Source of the DNA: Rickettsiella sp.
GTDB taxonomy: Bacteria; Pseudomonadota; Gammaproteobacteria; Diplorickettsiales; Diplorickettsiaceae
Reading direction: 5' to 3'
DNA: 10,766 nucleotides
Assembly: GCA_031119195.1 (NCBI GenBank)
Contig: JAVHYG010000052.1
Span: 1-10,766, forward strand
This document shows positions 1 through 6,996 of the stretch, piece by piece. The notes beneath the pieces were generated by a model. That model was not told the DNA's origin, made no database searches, and worked only from the letters and a program-made list of their open reading frames with translations. Numbering within the stretch: the stretch's first letter is position 1; every line of letters starts with the position of its first letter. The translations under genes and the position numbers were made by a program.

Positions 1-232
1 AATGAGCCGTGGTAGCACCTGGTTGGATACAGGAACACACGATGCATTATTAGAGGCCTCGCATTTTGTACAGGTATTTGAAAAACGCCAAGGACTAAAA
101 ATAGCGTGTCTTGAAGAAATCGCCTGGCGAAAAGGGTTTATCAACGATACACAGCTAGAAGCCTATGCACATAAATTTTCATCAAACAGTTACGGACATT
201 ATTTACTTGATATAATTAAAAGAGAATTATGA
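1..232 (+). CDS. rfbA: Glucose-1-phosphate thymidylyltransferase RfbA/RmlA, C-terminal part (5' end outside window)
   Basis: This is the last quarter (76 residues visible) of RmlA, the cytoplasmic enzyme that joins dTTP and glucose-1-phosphate to give dTDP-glucose, the first step of dTDP-L-rhamnose synthesis. The visible part carries the conserved RmlA C-terminal block: WLDTGTHDALLEAS near the left edge, then a VFEKRQGLKIACLEEIAWR-like stretch and the GFI turn, followed by the helical tail. Complete family members are about 290 residues long. The ATG at position 2 is an internal methionine, so the gene is cut by the window edge. Its TGA stop overlaps the rfbC ATG (ATGA at 229-232), which implies one transcript and coupled translation. 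Family assignment is secure; the missing N-terminus with the nucleotide-binding signature cannot be checked. Confidence 0.95.
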   Translation, partial: MSRGSTWLDTGTHDALLEASHFVQVFEKRQGLKIACLEEIAWRKGFINDTQLEAYAHKFSSNSYGHYLLDIIKREL

Positions 233-780
233 AAATAATCGAAACACCTTTAGCTGGCTTAGCTATTATAGAACCAAAAAAATTTATCGATACGCGTGGT
301 TTTTTTTTAGAATCGTTTCAAGAAAGAAACTACCAAAAATTACTTAATGTTAATTTTGTACAGGACAACCTATCTCATTCAAAAAAAAATGTATTACGTG
401 GTTTACATTATCAAGTGCAACAACCACAAGCTAAACTTGTCTCTGTGATAAAAGGTTGTGTGTTTGATGTAGCTGTTGATATTAGAAAAAAATCCACAAC
501 GTTTGGAAAATGGTTTGGGATAATTTTAGATGATAAAAATCATCGTCAGCTATTTATACCTAAGGGCTTTGCACATGGTTTTTATGTATTAAGTGAAACG
601 GCAGATTTTCATTATAAATGTAGTAATTATTATAATCCCGCTACAGAACTTGGAATTTTATGGTCTGATAGTAATTTAAGCATTACTTGGCCTAAAAACA
701 ACGATGTGTTACTGTCTGAAAAAGATAAACTACTCCCTACTTTAGAAAATATACCTCAAGAACACTTATTCAACGACTAA
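229..780 (+). CDS. rfbC: dTDP-4-dehydrorhamnose 3,5-epimerase RfbC/RmlC
   Basis: RmlC epimerises C3 and C5 of dTDP-4-keto-6-deoxyglucose, giving the precursor that RmlD reduces to dTDP-L-rhamnose. The 183-residue length is normal for this single-cupin cytoplasmic dimer. Visible hallmarks are the N-terminal DTRGFFLESF segment (residues 21-30), VLRGLHYQ with the expected catalytic His60, the QAKLV lysine (Lys69), VFDVAVDIR (78-86), IPKGFAHGF (110-118), the active-site Tyr129 in DFHYKC, and the conserved LSEKD near the C-terminus (Asp166). The start overlaps the rfbA stop by four bases, so translational coupling is likely. rfbB and rfbD are not in the window and presumably lie to the left or elsewhere. 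The coding sequence holds a T9 run (300-308) and an A9 run (381-389), both potentially prone to slippage, but the frame is intact. Assignment is secure. Confidence 0.97.
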   Translation: MKIIETPLAGLAIIEPKKFIDTRGFFLESFQERNYQKLLNVNFVQDNLSHSKKNVLRGLHYQVQQPQAKLVSVIKGCVFDVAVDIRKKSTTFGKWFGIILDDKNHRQLFIPKGFAHGFYVLSETADFHYKCSNYYNPATELGILWSDSNLSITWPKNNDVLLSEKDKLLPTLENIPQEHLFND

Positions 781-799
781 TTACCGTACTTAAGCCTCA

Positions 800-1600
800 T
801 TACCAACGCCATTTCCATGCATAGTAAACTGCTGATTTTATAGCAATCCACGCCATGCGTTTATTATGATATGCAGCTCTTTTCCAGGCGTGTTTTATCT
901 TAACCGAAGGTACATAGGCAATTTGCGACACTTTTGCTAACCGTCTTCCTAAATCTGAGTCTTCATAATACATAAATATTTTTTCATCGAAACCTTTAAT
1001 AGCTTTTAATATAGCTAATCGACAAAACATAAAACATCCCGTAGGATTGGTTAGATTAAAAATAGGGCTATCATAATCTTTGTTACGCATTTCGAACCTT
1101 TCCAATTGATTCTTAAATATGTTTCTCAAAAGATTCGGGGCAAATCGACGTAAAAAACTGATCCAGAGTCGTGGGTTTTCCTTGCAAAGGTAAACTCGTT
1201 TATTAGTTACATCATAAACGTCAGGAACTAGCATACTTACATTAGGATTAGCTTGCATAAAGGCAACTGCATTTCTTAGAGTCTCAGTCATAGTATAAAC
1301 ATCACTATTAATAATTAGATGGTAATCAGCAACGCTAGAAAAAATAGCTAGGTTATGCCCATACCCATAACCACCATTTTTAGACGACAAAATATATTGA
1401 ATGGGTAAATCAGAAAAATACCGTAAACAAGCTTCCTTAATAGTTGAAACTTTGTTTAACTCACACGCACCATTGTCAACAATAGTAATCACATATTCAA
1501 ATTCCTTAGGAATTGAGAGAATAAGGCTTGTCAAACAATCTTTTATATCTGAAAAATTTTCATTATAAACCACTATACTAATCGATAATGTAATTCTCAT
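800..1600 (-). CDS. GT2 family glycosyltransferase, probable rhamnosyltransferase (WbbL-like)
   Basis: This 266-residue GT-A fold transferase probably adds a sugar to a lipid-linked glycan at the cytoplasmic face of the inner membrane. The N-terminal strand SISIVVYNE (6-14) and the VDN at 41-43 are GT2 nucleotide-binding elements. NGGYGYGHN (75-83) and INSDV (97-101, in the DXD position) follow, then NPTGCFMFCR (185-194) and FDEKIFMYYEDSDLGRRL (204-221) with the catalytic-base ED at 213-214. The C-terminus, IKSAVYYAWKWRW, is basic and aromatic like the tail of WbbL-type rhamnosyltransferases, and the length is close to theirs (about 264). The neighbouring dTDP-rhamnose genes fit a rhamnosyl donor, but donor and acceptor are inferences. 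A Shine-Dalgarno-like AAGGAAAGGG lies just upstream of the ATG at 1600. The gene is convergent with rfbC, with 19 bp between stops, and lies downstream of the GT4 gene at 1773-2918. Confidence 0.9.
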   Translation of the reverse strand: MRITLSISIVVYNENFSDIKDCLTSLILSIPKEFEYVITIVDNGACELNKVSTIKEACLRYFSDLPIQYILSSKNGGYGYGHNLAIFSSVADYHLIINSDVYTMTETLRNAVAFMQANPNVSMLVPDVYDVTNKRVYLCKENPRLWISFLRRFAPNLLRNIFKNQLERFEMRNKDYDSPIFNLTNPTGCFMFCRLAILKAIKGFDEKIFMYYEDSDLGRRLAKVSQIAYVPSVKIKHAWKRAAYHNKRMAWIAIKSAVYYAWKWRW

Positions 1601-1772
1601 TAACCCTTTCCTTAGCTATGCAACGTAAAGGCTTTTTTTGCGCGACGAGGAAAGCACCGCGATTTTCTCCTTGAGTAACGGAATACAAACTCAGTTTGCC
1701 CGCCATACGAAAGGGGTATATCGCTCACCTTGAAAGTTTAAGGTTCCGCATTGTCAGTTGTGAGCAGTATAT
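1601..1772. repeat. Intergenic segment with locally high G+C and inverted repeats; candidate interspersed repeat
   Basis: This 172-bp gap separates two minus-strand glycosyltransferase genes. By hand count, about 55 of 120 bases in 1621-1740 are G or C, clearly richer than the flanking genes. It contains a perfect 13-nt palindrome CAAACTCAGTTTG (1686-1698), a small hairpin CCTTGAAAGTTTAAGG (1728-1743), and an imperfect long-range inverted repeat pairing TATATCGCTCAC (1718-1729) with GTGAGCAGTATA (1760-1771). No convincing ORF is present. The word CGTTACTCA occurs on its minus strand (complement of 1672-1680) and again in the palindromic element at 6811-6957. Such features suggest a dispersed non-coding repeat or a structured leader between the two genes. 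Copy number in the genome is unknown. Confidence 0.45.
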
Positions 1773-2918
1773 TTATTTTTCTAAAATTTTTTCATATAAA
1801 GCACGCACACGCTGAATCATAAGCTGATTCGCAAATCGTTTCTTGGCATAATGGTAAGCAGATTGTCCAAAGATTCGGCATAAATAAGGTTCTCGGTAAA
1901 ACCGTTCTATAGCTTTTGCGAGTAAGAAAGGTGAGCGAGGAGGAACAACGAAGCCCGTTATACCATCCTGATTAACTCTACTCATACAATTTGTCACCTC
2001 ACAACTAATAAGCGGTTTAGCACAAGCCATTGCCTCCAATTGAACAATTCCGAAAGCCTCGTTTTGCTCAATTGAAGGTAAACAAAATACATCGCAGGCA
2101 TGATAATAAACAGGCAAATCATTTTTTTTTATTTCACCTAAAAAATAAACTTGCTTTTCCAATTGCAATTTTTTAACATGCTTTTTCAGCATCGCGGTTA
2201 AAGGTCCCTTTCCGCCTAATAACAAAATAAGATTAGCAGGAAGGTATGACATTGCCTCGATCAAATAATAAAAACCTTTATAAGTGACATGTCGCCCTAA
2301 GGCAAATACGATAAAGCAATTAATAAACTGCTTACGAATAAAACTGATTTTTTCTTTATATTCACTTGCTAAAAAGTTCTCAAACACAATTCCATACGGA
2401 ATAAGCTGTATAATTTTACGCCGTCTTGCAACACCCAATTGTAATGATTTTTCTGCCAAATAGGACGTAGAAACTATTAACGCACTCGTTTTTTCTAACA
2501 AACGATCAATCCATGGTTGGTAAACCAATAATAAGCGTTTTTGTTGAATAATATCACTGTGCCAGCTAATAATTCGTTTCACTGAATGCGGTAAAACTTG
2601 TGAAGCAAAATGCGCCATAGGATTTGGCAAATGTAAATGAACAATGGAGAACTGATAATGTTGATGAAGTTTTTTTATATGATAATGCAATGTCGGACAA
2701 AGTGGCGTACGCGATAATAATCCTACTAATGGCACGCTGATTTCTAAGTAATGCGTATGTTCTATTGTTTTAGTCTCAAATCTATCATTGGCAGCAACTT
2801 TTAGCAACTGAAAAAATGGGCTCAAGCCTTGTAATAAATTATCAACTGCTGTTTCTATGCCCCCTACTTGCCAATGAGAAAATTTACCGAGATGTAAAAT
2901 TCTTTCCATGAGCAACAT
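1773..2918 (-). CDS. GT4 family glycosyltransferase
   Basis: This 381-residue retaining GT-B glycosyltransferase probably works at the cytoplasmic face of the membrane with a nucleotide-sugar donor. The N-terminal Rossmann domain has ILHLGKFSHWQVGGIE with the Gly19-Gly20 loop, HLHLPNP (94-100) and the WHSD acceptor-side His120. The C-terminal domain has the GRHVTYKGFYYLIEA phosphate-binding segment (208-222, Lys214), LLGGKGP (233-239), and the complete EX7E signature Glu287/Glu295 within SIEQNEAFGIVQLEAMA. A conventional GT4 fold is therefore complete; sugar specificity cannot be read from sequence. The start is ambiguous: ATG at 2918 has AGGA only three bases upstream, while the in-frame ATG at 2909 (Met4) has the same AGGA about 12 bases upstream. 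It lies upstream of, and probably in one transcript with, the GT2 gene at 800-1600, and it is divergent from manC. Confidence 0.93.
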   Translation of the reverse strand: MLLMERILHLGKFSHWQVGGIETAVDNLLQGLSPFFQLLKVAANDRFETKTIEHTHYLEISVPLVGLLSRTPLCPTLHYHIKKLHQHYQFSIVHLHLPNPMAHFASQVLPHSVKRIISWHSDIIQQKRLLLVYQPWIDRLLEKTSALIVSTSYLAEKSLQLGVARRRKIIQLIPYGIVFENFLASEYKEKISFIRKQFINCFIVFALGRHVTYKGFYYLIEAMSYLPANLILLLGGKGPLTAMLKKHVKKLQLEKQVYFLGEIKKNDLPVYYHACDVFCLPSIEQNEAFGIVQLEAMACAKPLISCEVTNCMSRVNQDGITGFVVPPRSPFLLAKAIERFYREPYLCRIFGQSAYHYAKKRFANQLMIQRVRALYEKILEK

Positions 2919-3012
2919 TTATCCTATCTAAGATAATTTTATACTATTGATATAGAAAAAACTATGTGTTTCAATAATTGGCCTAAATCAAAGAAATAAC
3001 AAAGCAAGCTGG

Positions 3013-3050
3013 AAATAGGCAGAACCCTCGTGGGATACCTAAGCCTATTT
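3013..3050. promoter_or_regulatory. Stem-loop (inverted repeat) in the divergent GT4/manC intergenic region
   Basis: AAATAGGC (3013-3020) is the exact inverse complement of GCCTATTT (3043-3050). The stem can extend to about 11 bp through a G-T wobble, G-C and T-A outside it. The 22-nt loop holds a smaller CCC-TCGT-GGG hairpin. No T-run follows, so it does not look like an intrinsic terminator. It lies about 70 bp before manC, in the 200-bp region that must also hold the promoters of both divergent genes. A role as operator, leader structure or repeat fragment is an inference. I found no promoter there that I could defend. Confidence 0.4.
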
Positions 3051-3118
3051 TCAAAAACATGGATCAAAAAGCAGATTTTCGTAAGAAAAAAAGCTTATTA
3101 ATTCAAGGATGAAATAAA

Positions 3119-4606
3119 ATGCTGATCCCTGTCATACTATCTGGCGGAAATGGTACTCGATTATGGCCCGTCTCTCGTGCAGCATACCCTAAACCTTTTA
3201 TTCGATTCAATGATTCGCTTTCACTACTACAAACAAGTTATCAGCGCGCACTAAATCTCCCCAATGTAACGCAAATACTCACCGTAACAAATTCTGAATA
3301 TTATTATCAAAGCAAAATAGAGCTTACTACACTTCCAAATTTTAATCCTCAAAAAAAATTTAGCTTTTTACTTGAACCAATTTCTCGTAATACAGCACCT
3401 GCCATTGCACTAAGCGCTTTATTTGTTCAAAACTTAATTAATTCCGATGCAATTTTACTCATTTTACCTGTCGATCATACTATTATTAATCAAAGTAAAT
3501 TCAACACATGCGTAGAACACGCCGCTTATTTAGCCAAAAAAGGATTATTAGTAACGTTTGGCATTATTCCAAATAAAGCAGAAACTGCCTATGGTTACAT
3601 TAAATATACCGATGTTTATGATACGAGTCAGGGATATTACGTAACTAGTTTTCATGAAAAACCCTCATTAACTCAAGCAAAAGTTTTTATAGAACAAGGT
3701 AATTATTTATGGAATTCAGGTATTTTTTGTTTTTCAGCACGTACATTACTGCGAAACTTAGAAAAATATAATCCTGGACTTTACATTAAAATTTTACACT
3801 GCTGGAAGCTAACAAAAAAAAATATTTTTTTTCAAAAAAAATTTTTTTCTAAACTAATTTTAGATAAAAAAAGTTTCTATCAAATAGACAAAATCTCCAT
3901 TGATTATGCTTTAATGGAAAAAACAAAAAATATAGTAGTAATCCCCGCTGATTTTGGTTGGTCTGATATCGGCTCCTGGGACGTTCTTGATACATTAATT
4001 AAACCCGATGAAAACAATAATCGAATAAATGGTGATGCAATTTTACAAAAAAGTATAAGTACAACTATCTATAATCAAAATACTTCAAAAAAACGTGTCA
4101 TTGCAGCATTGGGTCTCAAGAATTTAATTATTGTTGATACTAACGATGCAATACTTATAGCAAACAAACTTTATTCACAAAATATTAAAGAACTGGTAGA
4201 AGAATTAAAGAACAATGATTATAATGCATATCAATATCATCAAACTGTATACCGACCCTGGGGAAAATATACTGTTTTAGAACACGAAAAAAATTATAAA
4301 CTTAAACGGATTGTTGTTAATCCTCACAATAGTTTATCCTTGCAAATGCATGAGCATCGCTGTGAACATTGGATAGTCATCTCAGGAATAGCGACAGTTC
4401 AAAATAATCAATCCAGCTTAACTTTAAAAGAGCAAGAATCGACTTTTATCCCACTGGGTCATAAACATTGTCTCAGTAATTTAACCTCCAAAGAACTTAT
4501 CGTTATTGAATTACAACTTGGAGATTATTTAGGTGAAGATGATATAATTCGGTTTAAAGCTGATTATGAAATTAACCCTCATGAAGAACAAGCAATTACC
4601 TGTTGA
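3119..4606 (+). CDS. manC: Mannose-1-phosphate guanylyltransferase / mannose-6-phosphate isomerase (ManC, type II PMI)
   Basis: This bifunctional cytoplasmic enzyme supplies GDP-mannose. The 495-residue length is near the family norm of about 470-480. The N-terminal nucleotidyltransferase domain opens with LSGGNGTRLWPVSR (7-20), the pyrophosphorylase signature, and continues with EPISRNTAPAIALSA, LPVDH, FHEKPS (178-183), LWNSGIF around Asn199, SIDYALMEKT and FGWSDIGSWD. The C-terminal isomerase cupin begins near YRPWGKYTVLE and has the metal-site motif LSLQMHEHRCEHW, with Gln409, His411, His413, Glu416 and His417. AAGGA at 3105-3109, nine bases before the ATG, supports this start. A cluster of A9, T8, A8 and T7 runs lies at 3814-3848 inside the coding sequence without breaking the frame. 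The 3' end overlaps the convergent GT4 gene by 28 bp. The product feeds gmd at 5852 and probably mannosyltransferases. Confidence 0.96.
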   Translation: MLIPVILSGGNGTRLWPVSRAAYPKPFIRFNDSLSLLQTSYQRALNLPNVTQILTVTNSEYYYQSKIELTTLPNFNPQKKFSFLLEPISRNTAPAIALSALFVQNLINSDAILLILPVDHTIINQSKFNTCVEHAAYLAKKGLLVTFGIIPNKAETAYGYIKYTDVYDTSQGYYVTSFHEKPSLTQAKVFIEQGNYLWNSGIFCFSARTLLRNLEKYNPGLYIKILHCWKLTKKNIFFQKKFFSKLILDKKSFYQIDKISIDYALMEKTKNIVVIPADFGWSDIGSWDVLDTLIKPDENNNRINGDAILQKSISTTIYNQNTSKKRVIAALGLKNLIIVDTNDAILIANKLYSQNIKELVEELKNNDYNAYQYHQTVYRPWGKYTVLEHEKNYKLKRIVVNPHNSLSLQMHEHRCEHWIVISGIATVQNNQSSLTLKEQESTFIPLGHKHCLSNLTSKELIVIELQLGDYLGEDDIIRFKADYEINPHEEQAITC

Positions 4607-5721
4607 TAAACCTTAACCGTTTTATTGACACTTTTTTTCCAAGTAAACTGTGCTGCTTGAATAGGCCCTTGATATTTTAGCTTCTCACGTAAAAAATTAT
4701 CCGTTAATAACTGATTTAGTTTATCAGTTATAGCCCCTACATCTAAAGGATTTACTAATAATGCAATACCTCCTACAACCTCAGACATACTAGACGTATT
4801 GGAGCTCAGCGTCGGTATTGCGCTAGCAAGCGCTTCCAATAAAGGAAGTCCAAATCCTTCATAAAGTGACAAATAAACAAAGCCATATGCTCCTGAATAT
4901 AAAAAAGGTAGATCACCACTTGCAACATACCCCAAACAGTACAATTCTTCTTTATTAATCAATTGTTTAATTAACTTCCATAATCTACCTATACCCCAGC
5001 CGGGTAAACCTACTAACACTAATGGAAATTGTTTACGCTGATGTTCGGGTAACTGCTTAAAGGCTTGAACTAAACGTTCTAAGTTTTTCCTTGGTTCTAA
5101 CGTTCCTACACTCAAAATATAAGTTTTTCCTGATAAGCCATATCGCGTTAATACAGGATTCACCTCTAAAAGTTGACGTTTTTTAAAAACAGTAGACACA
5201 CCATGATAGATCACTGTTATTTTTTTAGAAGGTATTTTAAAGTAGTTACGAAGTTCATTACAAACAGCATGAGAACCAGTAATAATATGATCCGCGTCAC
5301 TTAAACTACGAGGTAAATAACGTAATAAAAAATTTACTCTTCCTTTAGGATGCAATCCCGGATGATAAATATGTGATAAATCATGTACAGAACAAATTTT
5401 AAGCCCAGAATAAGGCCGTAAAATGTAACAAGGTTCATGATAGATAAAATTTTCAGAGGAAAAATATTTATTTCTCTTATAAAAGCTAAAGTTATAATAA
5501 TTATGTAGAAAATCATAACTGCCCGAATAACATTGAATTAATTTCTTTATTATTGATTGAAAAGATTTTTTCTCATACGTTACATCGTAATCACTACGTG
5601 GAATAGATATAAGTTGTTTAATAGCATTATGTTTTGCTAATTCTCTTATTAAATGATGGATATACCACCCAATTCCAGTAAGAGGATGTTTCAACCCGTA
5701 CATGCTGAAAAGTAATTTCAT
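4579..5721 (-). CDS. GT4 family glycosyltransferase, mannosyltransferase-like
   Basis: This is a 380-residue GT-B glycosyltransferase. Numbered from the ATG at 5721, the N-terminal domain shows LTGIGWYIHHL (14-24), YHEPCYILRPYSG, SVHDLSHIYHPGLHP starting at Ser111, and an ADHIITGSHAV segment. The C-terminal domain has VGTLEPRKNLERLVQAF with Arg211-Lys212, LVGLPGWG, LGYV, and the EX7E pair Glu288/Glu296 in YEGFGLPLLEALAS, then SSNTSSMSEVVGG. This motif set is typical of transferases such as WbpY/WbpZ and WbdB types in mannan and D-rhamnan O-antigen loci. It is also shared with module 1 of the large protein at 7598, so a GDP-sugar donor is plausible but inferred. An in-frame TTG at 5745 would add eight residues; I prefer the ATG because the first beta strand (MKLLFSMYG) begins there. 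Neither start has a strong Shine-Dalgarno. The last ten codons overlap manC antiparallel. Confidence 0.92.
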   Translation of the reverse strand: MKLLFSMYGLKHPLTGIGWYIHHLIRELAKHNAIKQLISIPRSDYDVTYEKKSFQSIIKKLIQCYSGSYDFLHNYYNFSFYKRNKYFSSENFIYHEPCYILRPYSGLKICSVHDLSHIYHPGLHPKGRVNFLLRYLPRSLSDADHIITGSHAVCNELRNYFKIPSKKITVIYHGVSTVFKKRQLLEVNPVLTRYGLSGKTYILSVGTLEPRKNLERLVQAFKQLPEHQRKQFPLVLVGLPGWGIGRLWKLIKQLINKEELYCLGYVASGDLPFLYSGAYGFVYLSLYEGFGLPLLEALASAIPTLSSNTSSMSEVVGGIALLVNPLDVGAITDKLNQLLTDNFLREKLKYQGPIQAAQFTWKKSVNKTVKVYQQVIACSS

Positions 5722-5749
5722 CTTTGTAAAAACGTTGAGTGTCAATAAA

Positions 5750-5780
5750 TTGCTTCAGCTATCGAATATACCTATATAAA
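5750..5780 (+). promoter_or_regulatory. Possible sigma70-type promoter for gmd
   Basis: TTGCTT at 5750-5755 could act as a -35 element, with TATATA (5773-5778, 17-bp spacer) or TATAAA (5775-5780, 19-bp spacer) as the -10. It lies in the gap between the divergent GT4 gene and gmd, about 70-100 bases before the gmd start. In sequence this A/T-rich, such matches arise easily by chance, so this is only a candidate. Confidence 0.2.
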
Positions 5781-5851
5781 ATATTTATATCCAAGCTTTG
5801 TGGAATTTAGATAAGATTTTTGCTACCATCTCCTCTTTCAAAGGACTGAAA

Positions 5852-6814
5852 ATGACAAACAAAGCATTTATTACAGGAATTACTGGCCAAGATGGTTCCT
5901 ACCTCGCTCAATTTTTACTTAAGAAGAAATATAAAGTTTATGGGTTAATTGCACGTCGTACCAGCGATAGCCTATGGCGTCTAAGAGAATTAAAAATTGA
6001 AGAGGATGTCACATTAATTAATGGTGATATGATGGATCCTGCTTCTTTAGTACGTGCGATGGAAGTATCAGAAGCAGATGAAATCTATAATCTTGCCGCA
6101 CAAAGCTTCGTTGGCACCTCTTGGGAACAACCTAGTTTAACAGGACAAGTGACAGCCTTAGGTGTAACTAACCTTTTAGAAGCGATTCGTCTAACACATC
6201 CCAAAGCAAAATTTTATCAAGCTTCAAGTAGTGAAATTTTTGGTTTAGTTCAAACTCAAAAACAAAATGAAAAAACACCTTTTTATCCACGTAGCCCTTA
6301 TGCAGTTGCCAAAGTATATGGACATTGGATAACTGTAAACTATCGAGAAAGTTTTTCTATGCATGCCTCGAACGGCATCCTATTCAATCACGAATCACCC
6401 TTAAGAGGACTTGAATTCGTTAGTCGAAAAATTAGCCATGCAGTAGCACGCATTAAAAAAGGAAAATTAAAAAAGTTACATTTAGGAAATATCGATGCAA
6501 AACGTGACTGGGGATTCGCTGGAGATTATGTTGAAGCAATGTGGCTAATTCTACAACAGAAAATTCCCGATGATTATGTCATTGCTACAGGATATAGCAC
6601 TACCGTGAGAGATTTATGTAAACTTGCCTTTAACTATGTGGAATTAGACTACAGAGATTATATTGTTATTGATCCAAAATTTTTTCGCCCAGCTGAAGTT
6701 GATCTGCTACTAGGAAATCCTAGTAAAGCAAAACAAAAGTTTGGCTGGCAAGCCAAAACTAGTATAGAAGAGTTAATGATTATGATGGTAGACGCTGATT
6801 TGAACAGAACTTAA
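5852..6814 (+). CDS. gmd: GDP-mannose 4,6-dehydratase
   Basis: Gmd converts GDP-D-mannose to GDP-4-keto-6-deoxy-D-mannose, the branch point to GDP-D-rhamnose, GDP-L-fucose or GDP-perosamine. The product is a cytoplasmic extended short-chain dehydrogenase/reductase. Counting from this start, the GITGQDGSYL dinucleotide-binding loop lies at residues 8-17, followed by LINGDMMD, NLAAQSFVGTSWEQP, the SSSEIFG serine cluster, the catalytic Tyr and Lys in SPYAVAKVYGHW, LFNHESPLRG, and LGNIDAKRDWGFAGDYVEAMW. The 320-residue length matches the short Gmd class (Pseudomonas aeruginosa Gmd is 323) rather than the roughly 370-residue enterobacterial form. An in-frame ATG at 5798 would add 18 residues without family likeness. 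The ATG at 5852 has AAAGGA upstream and begins directly at the Rossmann strand. The TAA stop lies within the terminal repeat of the palindromic element that follows. Confidence 0.96.
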   Translation: MTNKAFITGITGQDGSYLAQFLLKKKYKVYGLIARRTSDSLWRLRELKIEEDVTLINGDMMDPASLVRAMEVSEADEIYNLAAQSFVGTSWEQPSLTGQVTALGVTNLLEAIRLTHPKAKFYQASSSEIFGLVQTQKQNEKTPFYPRSPYAVAKVYGHWITVNYRESFSMHASNGILFNHESPLRGLEFVSRKISHAVARIKKGKLKKLHLGNIDAKRDWGFAGDYVEAMWLILQQKIPDDYVIATGYSTTVRDLCKLAFNYVELDYRDYIVIDPKFFRPAEVDLLLGNPSKAKQKFGWQAKTSIEELMIMMVDADLNRT

Positions 6815-6957
6815 GGCATGTTGACAATAGCACGATGATGGCTAAAAAGAATTGTTGTTCTGCGCTTCGTTACTCACATACGCTAAGTATGCTCCGTTAC
6901 GCTACTCAAAAAACAATTTTTTTCTCTCATCCTAGCATAATTGTCAACACGCCCTAA
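6811..6957. mobile_element. MITE-like palindromic element, 147 bp, with 17-bp imperfect terminal inverted repeats
   Basis: The left end TTAAGGCATGTTGACAA (6811-6827) and the inverse complement of the right end, TTAGGGCGTGTTGACAA (from 6941-6957), agree at 15 of 17 positions; the two differences keep G-T pairing. Complementarity continues inward more loosely, for example GAATTGTT near 6849-6856 against AACAATTT near 6912-6919, so the whole unit can fold into one long hairpin. The centre has a smaller palindrome, CATAC-GCTAA-GTATG (6877-6891), and two related words, CGTTACTCA (6868) and CGTTACGCTACTCA (6895). It encodes no protein. I saw no clear target-site duplication. It separates gmd from the downstream genes and could act as a terminator or RNA-stability element in the gmd transcript. 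Classification as a MITE is inferred from structure alone. Confidence 0.65.
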
Positions 6958-6996
6958 CAAGAAATTAATTATTCATCGATAAATTAACTATTTTTT

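Noticed and set aside
781..799. Terminator between the convergent rfbC and GT2 genes
   Set aside because: Only 19 bp separate the stops and no stem with a T-run can be drawn.
3814..3848. Possible frameshift in manC at the homopolymer cluster
   Set aside because: The frame continues into SIDYALMEKT and the whole cupin domain, so the gene is intact as sequenced.
5334..5516. 60-codon minus-strand open frame
   Set aside because: It lies wholly inside the GT4 gene in another frame and encodes a compositionally biased peptide with no recognisable features.
5722..5745. TTG start extending the GT4 gene by eight residues
   Set aside because: The GT-B first strand begins at the ATG at 5721, and the TTG has no convincing ribosome-binding site.
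5798..5851. Upstream in-frame ATG giving gmd 18 more residues
   Set aside because: The added residues do not resemble the family, whereas the ATG at 5852 has AAAGGA at good spacing and begins right at the Rossmann strand.
6841..6910. CRISPR-like or tandem repeat from the recurring CGTTAC words
   Set aside because: The repeats are few, unequal and part of a palindrome; there is no regular spacer pattern.
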